A stretch of 64,000 bases of DNA from Anaerococcus sp. Marseille-Q5996 (lineage in GTDB: Bacteria; Bacillota; Clostridia; Tissierellales; Peptoniphilaceae), in contig NZ_CAMPPE010000001.1 in assembly GCF_946893725.1 (NCBI RefSeq), forward strand, positions 124,001 through 188,000, given 5' to 3'. The notes beneath the pieces are model-generated. The model was not told the origin of the DNA. It worked only from the letters and a program-made list of their open reading frames with translations, and did not search any database. Shown one piece after another: positions 50,594 to 59,287 of this stretch (position 1 is its first letter; each line of letters starts with the position of its first letter). Position numbers and translations under genes: made by a program.

Positions 50594-52075
50594 ATGAGTG
50601 ATGTAAGAGTAAGATTTGCTCCATCTCCAACCGGTTACCTACACATCGGTGGACTTAGAACTGCATTATTTAACTATTTATATGCAAGACACACAGATGG
50701 AACAATGATTTTAAGAATAGAAGATACCGATAGAACTAGATTTGTAGAAGGTGCTTTGGAAAATTTATTAAAGGCTCTTGACTGGTCAGGTGTCGAAATT
50801 GATGAAGGTGTAATGCTAGATGAGAATGGCAAAGTAACTGAAAAAGGTGAATACGGTCCATATATCCAATCTGAAAGGGTTGAAGCTGGCATTTACAACG
50901 AATACATTGAAAAATTAATCGAAGAAGACAAGGCTTACTACTGCTTCTGCTCTCAAGAAAGAGTTGATAAAGTACGTGACCAACAAAAAGCTGACGGTCT
51001 TACACCAAAATACGATGGACTTTGCAGATCTATACCACTAGAAGAAGCAAAACAAAGAGTTGCAAATGGTGAAGAGTACACAGTAAGACTAAAACTACCA
51101 AAAAATCGTGACATCTCTTTTGAAGATAGAATTAAGGGAAAAATTACCTTTAACACTGACGATATGGATGATCAAGTTCTTATCAAACGTGATGGATATC
51201 CAACATATCACTTTGCAGTAGTTGTAGATGACAATGCAATGAAAATCACTCACGTAGTACGTGGAGATGAATGGATCTCATCAACTCCAAAACACGTTTA
51301 CCTATACGAAGCCTTTGGCTGGGATGCACCAGAATATATCCACCTACCAACAGTACTAAATGAAAATCACAAAAAATATTCAAAACGTAATGGGGATGGA
51401 ATGGTAGAAGACTTCATAGAAGAAGGATATACACCAGAAGGACTTATAAACTTTTTGAGCTTATTAGGATGGTCACCAGACAGTGAAGAAGAAATATTCT
51501 CAATTGAAGAATTAGCAAAACAATTTGACTTTGATAGGGTAAATAAAACTGGTGCAGTTTTTGATAAAAGAAAATTAGACTGGGTAAACGGCCACTACGT
51601 TCGTGATCTATCAGTAGAAGAATTAGCTGAAAGAATCAAACCATTTATGGAAAAATCTGGACTAATTGATGAAAGTTATCCAGAAGAAGACTTAAAATTA
51701 CTTGCAGAAACATGGCAATCAGCAGTTGATAAATTCTCAGATGCACCAAAACTATCTAAAAATTATTTCTTAGATGAAAGTGAAATAGAATGGGATGAAG
51801 AAGCAAGCCAAGTATTAAAAGAAGAAAATACTAAAAAATTAGTTGATGCATATTTAGAGAAACTAGGCGAAGCTGATGAAATCGACGAAGAATTTGCAAA
51901 AACTATTATGAAAACCCTACAAAAAGAAACAGGCATCAAGGGTAAAAACCTTTGGTTCCCAATCAGAGCAGCTATCACAGGATCAGTACACGGCCCAGAC
52001 TTATCAAATGTAATGATTTTAATGGGAAAAGAAAAAATAGAAGAAAGATTAAATTACGTAAAGGAAAATTTTTAA
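50594..52075 (+). CDS. gltX: Glutamyl-tRNA synthetase
   Basis: A 493-residue class I synthetase charging tRNA-Glu. The HIGH-type motif is PSPTGYLHIGGLRTAL and the KMSKS-type motif is KKYSKRNGD; FAVVVDDNAM and HVVRGDEW are typical GluRS core segments. The C-terminal third is the helical anticodon-binding part. ATG at 50594 with AAAGGAG; the frame from 50564 lacks a ribosome site. It probably also charges tRNA-Gln as in other Firmicutes. First gene of gltX-cysS-rlmB-yacP; cysS follows with no gap. Confidence 0.96.
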   Translation: MSDVRVRFAPSPTGYLHIGGLRTALFNYLYARHTDGTMILRIEDTDRTRFVEGALENLLKALDWSGVEIDEGVMLDENGKVTEKGEYGPYIQSERVEAGIYNEYIEKLIEEDKAYYCFCSQERVDKVRDQQKADGLTPKYDGLCRSIPLEEAKQRVANGEEYTVRLKLPKNRDISFEDRIKGKITFNTDDMDDQVLIKRDGYPTYHFAVVVDDNAMKITHVVRGDEWISSTPKHVYLYEAFGWDAPEYIHLPTVLNENHKKYSKRNGDGMVEDFIEEGYTPEGLINFLSLLGWSPDSEEEIFSIEELAKQFDFDRVNKTGAVFDKRKLDWVNGHYVRDLSVEELAERIKPFMEKSGLIDESYPEEDLKLLAETWQSAVDKFSDAPKLSKNYFLDESEIEWDEEASQVLKEENTKKLVDAYLEKLGEADEIDEEFAKTIMKTLQKETGIKGKNLWFPIRAAITGSVHGPDLSNVMILMGKEKIEERLNYVKENF

Positions 52076-53497
52076 ATGAAAATTCATAACACGCTCACAA
52101 GAAAAACAGAAGAATTTGTACCAATAGAAGCAAATAAAATCAAAATGTATGTCTGTGGGCCCACTGTTTATGATTATATGCACATTGGAAATGCTAGACC
52201 TTTAGTAGTTTTTGATACCTTTAGAAGATATGTAAGATACCGTGGCTATGACATAACTTATGTAGTAAATTTTACAGATGTTGATGATAAAATTATCAAA
52301 AAATCTATTGAAGAAAATATATCTACAAAAGAAGTGACAGAAAGATATATAGCTGCATATATGGAAGATGCCAATGATTTAAACATCGATGAAGCAAACA
52401 CAATTCACCCACGTGCCACAGAAGTGATGGATGATATTATCGAATTTGTAAGTGATCTTATAGAAAAAGGCGCAGCTTATGAATCAGACGGAGATGTGTA
52501 CTTTAGAGTCGAAAAAGCGGATGATTATGGCAAACTTTCTGGCAAAAATGTAGAAGACTTAGTACACGGAGCAAGCAACAGATTAGATAGCAAAGAGGCT
52601 AGCAAAAAAGAAAACCCATTAGATTTTGCCCTTTGGAAAAAAACAAAGATTGATGGGGAAGTATCTTGGGATTCTCCATGGGGAGCAGGCCGACCAGGTT
52701 GGCATATAGAATGCTCAACTATGAATAAAAAAATACTCGGAGAAACAATCGACATTCACGCTGGTGGAGAAGACTTAGAATTTCCTCACCACGAAAATGA
52801 AATTGCCCAATCAGAAACACTAAACGAAAAAACTTTTGCAAATTATTGGATGCATAACGGCATGATCCAAGTAGACGGTACAAAAATGAGTAAGTCACTT
52901 GGAAACTTCTTTACCCTACACGATATTAAAAAAGAATATGACCTAATGGTAATTCGTTTTTGGCTACTAACAACAAATTACCGCCAGCCAATCAATTTTA
53001 CTCGTCAGATCATAGAAGGTGCCAAAAATTCCTTGGATAGGATAAATACTGCTGTCTTTAGACTAGAAGATTTATTAGAAAATGCTAGTGAAAATGAATT
53101 GTTTGATGATGAAGAAAATCTATTAAATGAGCTAGCTGACTTTGAAAATAAATTTATCCAAGTAATGGATGATGATTTAAATACAGCAGATGCCATTACA
53201 GTTTTATTTGAATTAGTAAAATTTGCCAATACAAAAGTTTCATCTGAAAATACCAAGCAACTTATAAAAGCAGTTTTAGATAAAATTTTGGAACTAGAAG
53301 AAGTTTTAGGTATAGAAAACCGCCAAAAAGTAAATGCAGATGTTGATGAAGCAAAAATTTTAGAACTAATCGAGCAAAGAAATGCTGCCAAAAAAGAAAA
53401 AAACTTCGCAAAAGCAGATGCTATCCGTGATCAGCTAGCTGAAATGGGAGTAGCAATCAAAGATACCCGCGAAGGTGTAAAATGGGAGCTAATCTAA
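52076..53497 (+). CDS. cysS: Cysteinyl-tRNA synthetase
   Basis: A 473-residue class I synthetase for tRNA-Cys. MYVCGPTVYDYMHIGNAR holds the first zinc Cys and the HIGH motif; the other zinc ligands are Cys in WHIECSTM and His in FPHHENEIAQ; GTKMSKSLGN is the KMSKS loop. The C-terminal ANG-type helices end with VAIKDTREGVKWEL, the usual ending. It begins directly after the gltX stop and overlaps the rlmB start by 1 nt. In Bacillus, cysE and mrnC lie in this cluster; both are missing here. Confidence 0.97.
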   Translation: MKIHNTLTRKTEEFVPIEANKIKMYVCGPTVYDYMHIGNARPLVVFDTFRRYVRYRGYDITYVVNFTDVDDKIIKKSIEENISTKEVTERYIAAYMEDANDLNIDEANTIHPRATEVMDDIIEFVSDLIEKGAAYESDGDVYFRVEKADDYGKLSGKNVEDLVHGASNRLDSKEASKKENPLDFALWKKTKIDGEVSWDSPWGAGRPGWHIECSTMNKKILGETIDIHAGGEDLEFPHHENEIAQSETLNEKTFANYWMHNGMIQVDGTKMSKSLGNFFTLHDIKKEYDLMVIRFWLLTTNYRQPINFTRQIIEGAKNSLDRINTAVFRLEDLLENASENELFDDEENLLNELADFENKFIQVMDDDLNTADAITVLFELVKFANTKVSSENTKQLIKAVLDKILELEEVLGIENRQKVNADVDEAKILELIEQRNAAKKEKNFAKADAIRDQLAEMGVAIKDTREGVKWELI

Positions 53498-54201
53498 TGG
53501 ATAAGATATATGGCAGAAAACCAGTTTTAGAAACAATTGATGCTGGTCTTACCATTCATAAGGCCTACATCATGGATCAAAAAACTCCAATTGTAGGGAA
53601 AATTGTTGAAAAGCTTAGTAAAAATAATGTGCCTATTAAATACGTAGATAAAACTTTTTTTGAACATGTAGATATGAACCACCAAGGTGTTATGATTGAG
53701 GTGGATACCTACAAATATGCCAATCTCAATGATTTAGAAAATGCCAACAGGCTTATAATTTTAGATAAAATCGAAGACCCACACAATCTGGGAGCGATAA
53801 TTCGTTCTGCAGAAAGCTTTGGATTTGACGGAGTAATCATCCCAGAGCACCGTTCAGCAAAGGTAAACCCAACGGTTTATAAAACAAGTGCCGGGGCTAT
53901 AAATAATATAAAAGTAGTCATGGTAACAAATTTAAACCAAACTATGGCAAGCTTAAAAGAAAATGGTTTTTGGATCTATGGACTAGCTGGTGAAGCCAAA
54001 GAAACTATCGCCGATACAAATTTATCTGGCAAAGTTGCCCTAGTTGTGGGCAATGAAGGAGACGGACTAAGCAGACTAGTACGTGAAAATTGCGATGTCT
54101 TAGTCAAAATCCCAATGCTAGGCAAGGTGAATTCTCTAAATGCATCAGTTGCATCAGCTTTAAGCATGTATGAGGTTTTAAGGCAAAATGGCTTTAAATA
54201 G
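53497..54201 (+). CDS. rlmB: 23S rRNA 2'-O-ribose methyltransferase, TrmH/RlmB family
   Basis: A 234-residue SPOUT methyltransferase. Residues 1-70 are the L30e-like RNA-binding domain (IYGRKPVLETIDAG); then come the knot motifs: ILDKIEDPHNLGAIIRSAE (N-x-G-A-x-x-R), VVGNEGDGLS and IPMLGKVNSLNASVA. It methylates a guanosine ribose in the 23S peptidyl-transferase region. The ATG at 53497 overlaps the cysS stop (TAATG) and has GGGAG upstream; an ATG 15 nt earlier is less likely. Overlaps yacP by 14 nt. Confidence 0.93.
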   Translation: MDKIYGRKPVLETIDAGLTIHKAYIMDQKTPIVGKIVEKLSKNNVPIKYVDKTFFEHVDMNHQGVMIEVDTYKYANLNDLENANRLIILDKIEDPHNLGAIIRSAESFGFDGVIIPEHRSAKVNPTVYKTSAGAINNIKVVMVTNLNQTMASLKENGFWIYGLAGEAKETIADTNLSGKVALVVGNEGDGLSRLVRENCDVLVKIPMLGKVNSLNASVASALSMYEVLRQNGFK

Positions 54202-54715
54202 GAGAAATATCACAATAATTGATGGCTATAATGTAATAAACGCTTGGCCAAATTTATCTGATATTTCAAAAACCTCCCTTGAATCTGCCAGAGAAAATCT
54301 AATCGATGAGCTTGCTGAATATAAGTCAATGTCAGGTGAGGAAATCATAATTGTTTTTGATGCCTACAACCTAGATAGACCCAAGGAGACAATCTCTGAA
54401 AAGTTTGGTATGAAGATAGTTTTTACAAAAAGATACCAAACGGCAGATACCTATATAGAAAAGCAAATCCTAAAAATTTCCCAAAAACACAATCTAAAAG
54501 TTGTCACAGATGATGGGCAAATCCAAATTCTTGCCTCAAACAAGGGGGCCGCAAGAATGACATCGTCAGAGCTAAAGGCAGAAATATATAACAATAGAAG
54601 AAAAATAAATCGAAGAAAAAAACAAGACTTCAATAGAAATTTCGATTCATTTCCCTTATCCAAAGAAATGATAGAAAAAATTGACCAGATTAAAAATAAT
54701 CTGGAAAAAAATTAA
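54188..54715 (+). CDS. NYN-domain ribonuclease, YacP/Rae1 family
   Basis: A 175-residue PIN-like nuclease. TIIDGYNVINAWP, IIVFDAYNLDRP and TADTYIEK with KVVTDDGQIQ give the conserved aspartates of the NYN active site. Bacillus Rae1 (YacP) cuts mRNA in the ribosomal A site during translation. The tail (RRKINRRKKQ) is strongly basic, suited to RNA or ribosome binding. The position after rlmB is the same as in Bacillus. Start ATG 54188 overlaps rlmB. Confidence 0.9.
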   Translation: MALNRRNITIIDGYNVINAWPNLSDISKTSLESARENLIDELAEYKSMSGEEIIIVFDAYNLDRPKETISEKFGMKIVFTKRYQTADTYIEKQILKISQKHNLKVVTDDGQIQILASNKGAARMTSSELKAEIYNNRRKINRRKKQDFNRNFDSFPLSKEMIEKIDQIKNNLEKN

Positions 54716-54754
54716 AATATACAAGGTAAAATAAATTCAAAATAAGGGTGACAT

Positions 54755-55825
54755 ATGGATAAAATAAATTTAAAAGATGAAAGGGTAGTCGAGAAGATAC
54801 GCTCTTACTTCAACTCCCAGGATATGGGAAAGGAAGAAATTGCAAGTGTCCTAGAAGAACTATCTGATGAAGAAAAAGAAGAATTAATTGACTTCATCGA
54901 TGATGAAGAAATCGAAGAAGACGAAGAATTTGAAGAAAAAGATGACATCGAAGAAATCGATGATATTGATGAAGATGAGGATGATGATGAGCCAAAAATA
55001 AAAAGAAGCGAGTCAACAGCCATCACACCAATTACCAGAAGCGATATGATGAAGATGTCTGATCTTACAAATGAGGAAATCGTAGAACAATTCCAAAAAG
55101 GCAATCAAAATGCTTTGGCAGCCCTAGTAGAAAAAAACCAAGGGCTAGTAAGATCTAGGGCCTCATATTTTTATAGGTCCCACGGAAATGATTTGGATTT
55201 AGAAGACTTAGTCCAATCAGGAATGCTAGGTATGATTCGTGCAGCAGAAAAATTTGACCTAACCCTAGGCTACAAATTTACAACCTATGCCTACAAATGG
55301 ATTGATAAGGCAATTAGAAAAGCCATCAACAAAGAAGGCCACACAATCAGAATACCAGCAGGAAAATATTTAAAACTTAACAAATTAAAACAAATTCTAA
55401 AGGCAAATCCAGAAGCAAGCGATGAAGAAATTTATAAAATTTTGGAAAAAGAAGGCATAGATAAAAAACAAGCAGATGATTTGTTTTTAATCAACCGCAA
55501 CCAAGTAAATTCTACATCACTAAATATAAACCTAGACAGCGAAGACTCAACAGGTGATGAGCTAATGGATATGGTGGGAGATGAATCAACACCAGTTGAT
55601 ATTTTAATCCTAGAACGTGATATGGAAAATTTCCTAATGAAAGCCCTAGACCAGCTTACAGAACGTGAAAAACAAATAATCATCTACCGATATGGCCTAG
55701 ATAACGAAAAACCAAAAACCCTAGAAGAAATAGGTTCTATCTATGACTTATCCAGAGAGCGTATAAGGCAAATAGAAAACCAAGCTTTAGGAAAACTTAA
55801 AGAATATTCAGATGCTGAAAACTAG
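54755..55825 (+). CDS. Sigma-70 family factor with acidic N-terminus, at the sigH position
   Basis: A 356-residue sigma factor. Residues 1-50 look like a short region 1.1; 36-80 are an extreme acidic stretch (mostly Asp/Glu). Region 2 lies at about 105-185 (DLEDLVQSGMLGMIRAAEKF; FTTYAYKWIDKAIRKAI), region 3 at about 190-270, and region 4 at about 285-345 (LTEREKQIIIYRYGL; LSRERIRQIENQALGKL). Region 4.2 is RpoD-like, so a TTGACA-type -35 is likely. In region 2.4, the RpoD segment WWIRQAIT is KWIDKAIR, changing residues that read the -10. So it is probably an alternative factor. It follows yacP, where Bacillus has sigH, but is not SigH-like. Confidence 0.85.
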   Translation: MDKINLKDERVVEKIRSYFNSQDMGKEEIASVLEELSDEEKEELIDFIDDEEIEEDEEFEEKDDIEEIDDIDEDEDDDEPKIKRSESTAITPITRSDMMKMSDLTNEEIVEQFQKGNQNALAALVEKNQGLVRSRASYFYRSHGNDLDLEDLVQSGMLGMIRAAEKFDLTLGYKFTTYAYKWIDKAIRKAINKEGHTIRIPAGKYLKLNKLKQILKANPEASDEEIYKILEKEGIDKKQADDLFLINRNQVNSTSLNINLDSEDSTGDELMDMVGDESTPVDILILERDMENFLMKALDQLTEREKQIIIYRYGLDNEKPKTLEEIGSIYDLSRERIRQIENQALGKLKEYSDAEN

Positions 55826-55828
55826 TAA

Positions 55829-55852
55829 GGTGCGATAAAATCGCATCTTTTT
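55829..55852 (+). terminator. Rho-independent terminator after the sigma gene
   Basis: GGTGCGAT pairs with ATCGCATC (one G-T) around AAA; five T follow. Confidence 0.82.
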
Positions 55853-55914
55853 CTTATCAAAAAAACTATGGTAAATAGGCCTAGTCTTAGTATAGTAGAA
55901 AAAAGCGAGGAATT

Positions 55915-56748
55915 ATGGAATACGAAAAACCTTTTTTATATATAGATACAAATTTTGCAAAAGATGAGGCCCTTATGACCTACATGGCCTTTAAATCTTT
56001 TGATTTTGAAATTCTTGGTATGTCTACAGCTGATGGAGAGATGAACCCAGTTTTGGCAGCAGAAAATATTGTAGGACTTTCGACTGAAGAGGATTTATTT
56101 TTACCAGTTGCTGCTGGAAAATCTTTTAGAGACTACCACCATTTGGATAAGGAAATTTTTTCTACAACTAAGGATTATATAGAAAAAATGCCGGCCTATG
56201 AAAATATCATTGATAAGGCAGAGGACTGTGGTAGACTTGATATAATTGCAACAAGTGGACTAACAAATATAGCTAGAGCATTGGAAGAAGCTCCAGAGAT
56301 AGAAGATTTTATTTCTCATATTTTTATCTTAGGTGGAGAAACAGATGGAGAAGTTTCAGAAACTTTTATCGAAGACCCTGAATCTGTAGATAAAATACTA
56401 AATACAAGCATAGATTTATTTTTATTGCCATTTGAGATTGCAAATGAGCCGCTTCTTTCAGATGAGATGATTGCTAAACTTTATGGTAGAGATAAAAATC
56501 TAGACATTATTTTAGATGAATTTAAAAACTATCCTTTAGAAAAAAGATTTCTAGGGGCTCCGCTGCTTTTATACCTAACTCAGGCACCAGAAGCCTTTAT
56601 ATTTGAAGAGTCAGGCTTTGGAGTTATTACTAGCGACCTTGAAGGGGAAGTCGGTAGCCTTTATAGGACTAATAGCAGAAAGAAAAATTATAGGGTAAGT
56701 AGGGTAAATGAAGAAGCCTTTTATGATTTTCTTCTAGGTAGCCTATGA
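55915..56748 (+). CDS. Nucleoside hydrolase-like protein with degenerate active site
   Basis: A 277-residue protein with the inosine-uridine nucleoside hydrolase fold: N-terminal FLYIDTNFAKDEALMT, ILGMSTADGEMNP, TSGLTNIARALE and ILGGETDGE line up with family motifs. However, the calcium/catalytic loop DTDPGxDDA reads DTNFAKDEA, and the C-terminal HDPLA-type motif reads LGAPLLLYL, losing the His and Asp that bind ribose and calcium. So ordinary nucleoside cleavage is doubtful. It overlaps the next gene by 4 nt (ATGA). Possibly a binding or regulatory protein, or an enzyme with another substrate. Confidence 0.75.
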   Translation: MEYEKPFLYIDTNFAKDEALMTYMAFKSFDFEILGMSTADGEMNPVLAAENIVGLSTEEDLFLPVAAGKSFRDYHHLDKEIFSTTKDYIEKMPAYENIIDKAEDCGRLDIIATSGLTNIARALEEAPEIEDFISHIFILGGETDGEVSETFIEDPESVDKILNTSIDLFLLPFEIANEPLLSDEMIAKLYGRDKNLDIILDEFKNYPLEKRFLGAPLLLYLTQAPEAFIFEESGFGVITSDLEGEVGSLYRTNSRKKNYRVSRVNEEAFYDFLLGSL

Positions 56749-57251
56749 AAATAAAAGCTCCGGGACTAAGGATAGTTAAAACTTTTATTGCAGTGACCAT
56801 TGCTATGATTATATCTGCCTATAGGCCGGGAGAAGGGTTGCCTTTTTATAGTGCAATAGCTGCAATCATCTGCCTAAAATCAGATGTAGAAGGCAGTAGG
56901 GAGATAGGAATTAACAGGATAATCGGAACCATTCTTGGAGGTCTGTGTGGCTTAATTTATCTTTTGCTAGTGCCAGCATATTATTTGCCCCAGGCTGTTG
57001 AGCTGGTTTTAATTAGCTTTTTATCCTCAATAATAATTTGGATTATGGCTATGGCCAATAAACCAAAGGCAATTTCAATTATGGCTATAGTTTTTCTATC
57101 AATTACAATTAACCATGGCAAGGAAGCAAATTTACCCTTCCTCTTTGCCTTTAACAGGACTTTTGATACTATGATTGGAGTAATTTCTGCAATCGTGGTC
57201 AATTGGTCTGACTTTACCTTTAGGGAAAAATACAAGAACACCGATAATTAA
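56745..57251 (+). CDS. FUSC/aromatic-acid-exporter-like membrane protein
   Basis: A 168-residue protein with five to six TM helices: GLRIVKTFIAVTIAM, YSAIAAIICLKSDVEGS, RIIGTILGGLCGLIYLL, FNRTFDTMIGVISAIVVNW. The R-(x)n-GT-x-x-G and R-x-x-D-T-x-x-G patterns are those of the FUSC/ArAE_1 (DUF939) family; such short forms have only the membrane half. Family members export aromatic carboxylates or affect cell-envelope stress. Coupled to the nucleoside-hydrolase-like gene by a 4-nt overlap; the reason is unknown. Confidence 0.78.
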   Translation: MKIKAPGLRIVKTFIAVTIAMIISAYRPGEGLPFYSAIAAIICLKSDVEGSREIGINRIIGTILGGLCGLIYLLLVPAYYLPQAVELVLISFLSSIIIWIMAMANKPKAISIMAIVFLSITINHGKEANLPFLFAFNRTFDTMIGVISAIVVNWSDFTFREKYKNTDN

Positions 57252-57262
57252 TAAATTTTATT

Positions 57263-57287
57263 AACTCCCAAAATTGGGAGTTTTTTC
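57263..57287 (+). terminator. Rho-independent terminator
   Basis: AACTCCCAA pairs with TTGGGAGTT around AA; T-run follows. Confidence 0.92.
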
Positions 57288-57395
57288 TATATAAAAACTG
57301 AATAAAATAATTTTCACCGGGTATAAGGGTAATGAAGATTTTTGCAAGATAAAGTAAAAATCCTCAATATAGTGGCTATATAAAAGGAGAAGATT

Positions 57396-58436
57396 ATGAA
57401 AAATATAAAAAAAATGGCAGCTCTAACCCTTGCCTTATCATTTTCATTTTTAGGGCAAGCAAGCCTTATAAATCCAGTAAATAGCTATGCAAAAGAAGAA
57501 AGCCAGGCTAGCCAAATCACTGATTTGGGGGTTGATAAGGGCAAAGGTGAGTATATCGAAGAAACTGTAAACTTAAAACAAAGCCAAGATGAAATAGAAT
57601 ATTTCCTTAATGAGATTAGGGATATCCGTTCTAAGCTTTGGGATTCAAATATCCCTTACGTTAGTGTAAGTCCAGATGGAACAAAAAGTGAAAGCAAAAA
57701 TTTAAGAGAATCAGCAGAAAAATCTGGATATACAACTATGAAGGATTATGCATTTGGGCTAAAATGGAGAACGGATTTAGAAAAAATAGCCATTCAAAGG
57801 GCTTTTGAACAAAAATATAGTGATTCATCAGATACTAGACCAGACGGATCCAATTTTAAATCAGCAACCATAAATGGCATACACTCAGATGTGGAGATTG
57901 TATCCAAAACAAATCTTCATGGTAATAAGATGAAGGCTTCAAGTCAATGGTCATTTGCTAAAGATCAAACAAGTCAAAGCAAATATGATAAATTGCTTGC
58001 AGCAAATGGGAAATTAACTCCTGAAAGTTTTGAGCTACACACTCTACTAAATCCAGGGATAAAATACATTGGTTATGCTCAACTAGCAGATGAAGAAACC
58101 AACACCCTCTATGAAGTGGTGGAATTATCTTATGATATGAATTCAAAGATGGATTCAAGCAATGATCAGGTTACAAATTTAGTAGGTCCTTACACTTTAT
58201 CAATAGGTGATAAAAACTACAAAGAAGACAAAGATAAAACACAAAAAGATAAGCTAGAAAAATTAAAAATCTCATACCAAAAAGCCCAAGAAATAATAAA
58301 GGGTGCAGAAATACTAAAAGAATCAATGCCAAACTTTTCAAATGAAAATAGCGCAAGAATCAATGAATTAGTAGAAAAACAAAAAGAAGTTATCAAAAAG
58401 GCTGAAAATGTATTAAAAGACAATGGCCTAATTTAG
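57396..58436 (+). CDS. Secreted CAP-domain protein with a C-terminal helical module (paralogue 1)
   Basis: A 346-residue exported protein. Residues 1-32 are a signal peptide (NSYAKEE cleavage region). After a conserved segment (TDLGVDKGKG and EIRDIRSKLWDSNI), residues about 125-245 match a CAP/SCP domain: WRTDLEKIAIQRAFEQ, TRPDG, SSQWSF and a late LLNPGIKYIGYA. The usual catalytic-type His pair of CAP proteins is only partly present. A charged linker (KEDKDKTQKDK) leads to the C-terminal module (about 283-346): EIIKGAEILKESMPNF, then INELVEKQ and KKAENVL, shared with the genes at 61007 and 62112. No LPXTG or TM anchor. Function unknown. Confidence 0.8.
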   Translation: MKNIKKMAALTLALSFSFLGQASLINPVNSYAKEESQASQITDLGVDKGKGEYIEETVNLKQSQDEIEYFLNEIRDIRSKLWDSNIPYVSVSPDGTKSESKNLRESAEKSGYTTMKDYAFGLKWRTDLEKIAIQRAFEQKYSDSSDTRPDGSNFKSATINGIHSDVEIVSKTNLHGNKMKASSQWSFAKDQTSQSKYDKLLAANGKLTPESFELHTLLNPGIKYIGYAQLADEETNTLYEVVELSYDMNSKMDSSNDQVTNLVGPYTLSIGDKNYKEDKDKTQKDKLEKLKISYQKAQEIIKGAEILKESMPNFSNENSARINELVEKQKEVIKKAENVLKDNGLI

Positions 58437-58455
58437 AAAAGAAAATAATAATTAA

Positions 58456-58487
58456 GACCTCAGCCCAAATTTGGGTTGGGGTTTTTT
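58456..58487 (+). terminator. Rho-independent terminator
   Basis: CAGCCCAAA pairs with TTTGGGTTG, extended by CCT/GGG-type pairs with G-T; six T follow. Confidence 0.85.
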
Positions 58488-58564
58488 AGTGGCGTGAAAT
58501 ATATATAAAGTACAGTTTATTTATTCATTTCTGATATGATATACTCTTTGAAAAGGAGGAAGTA

Positions 58565-59287
58565 ATGATTGAAGTCAAAGATTTTACAAAAAGATATAAG
58601 ACTGGAAAAACTGCAGTCGATAATATTAATTTTGAAGTAAGGGATGGGGAAATATTTGGTTTTCTAGGACCAAATGGTGCAGGCAAATCATCTACCATCA
58701 AGGCCATAGTAGGCATAAACACTCCAACAAGTGGAGAAATTACTATAAATGGTATAGATATAAAAGATGACCAAATTACCTACAAAAAACAATTTTCCTA
58801 TGTACCGGATAACCCTGAACTTTTTGAATCTTATTCGGGATATGAATACATAAATTTTCTGGCAGACATCTATGGGATAGATGAAGCTACTCGCAAGCAA
58901 AGACTTGATTATTATTTGGAATTTTTTGATATTAAGGATGCCATGGCAGATCAAATCGAAACTTACTCCCATGGAATGGCCCAAAGGCTTGCCCTAATTG
59001 GTGCCTTGATAAATGACCCAGAAGTTTTGATTTTAGATGAGCCAATGGTAGGCCTTGACGCAAAATCTGCCTACAATTTAAAACAAATTTTAAGGCAAAG
59101 AGTGGAAAATGGCAAATCAGTATTTTTCTCAACCCACGTTATGAGTGTTGCCCAAGAACTTTGCGATAGGATTGCAATTATAAATAGGGGCAAGATTATT
59201 GCCATGGGTACTTTTGATGAGATAAAATCCCAAGCAAATCATAAGGAAAATCTAGAAGCAGTTTTTTTGGAGCTTACTGATGAATAA
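58565..59287 (+). CDS. ABC transporter ATP-binding protein
   Basis: A 240-residue ATPase of the ABC-2-type exporter group (NatA/CcmA-like). Walker A is GPNGAGKSST (about 36-45), the signature is YSHGMAQRLAL (LSGGQ replaced by SHGMA, common in this group), Walker B is VLILDEPMVGLD, and the switch His is in FFSTHVMSV. AGGAGG precedes the ATG. It overlaps the permease gene by 8 nt. The substrate is unknown; position between genes for secreted proteins hints at envelope traffic but does not prove it. Confidence 0.92.
   Translation: MIEVKDFTKRYKTGKTAVDNINFEVRDGEIFGFLGPNGAGKSSTIKAIVGINTPTSGEITINGIDIKDDQITYKKQFSYVPDNPELFESYSGYEYINFLADIYGIDEATRKQRLDYYLEFFDIKDAMADQIETYSHGMAQRLALIGALINDPEVLILDEPMVGLDAKSAYNLKQILRQRVENGKSVFFSTHVMSVAQELCDRIAIINRGKIIAMGTFDEIKSQANHKENLEAVFLELTDE

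Noticed and set aside
54805-55104. Minus-strand Ser-rich ORF opposite the acidic part of the sigma factor
   Set aside because: Low-complexity Ser run is the complement of GAT/GAA repeats.
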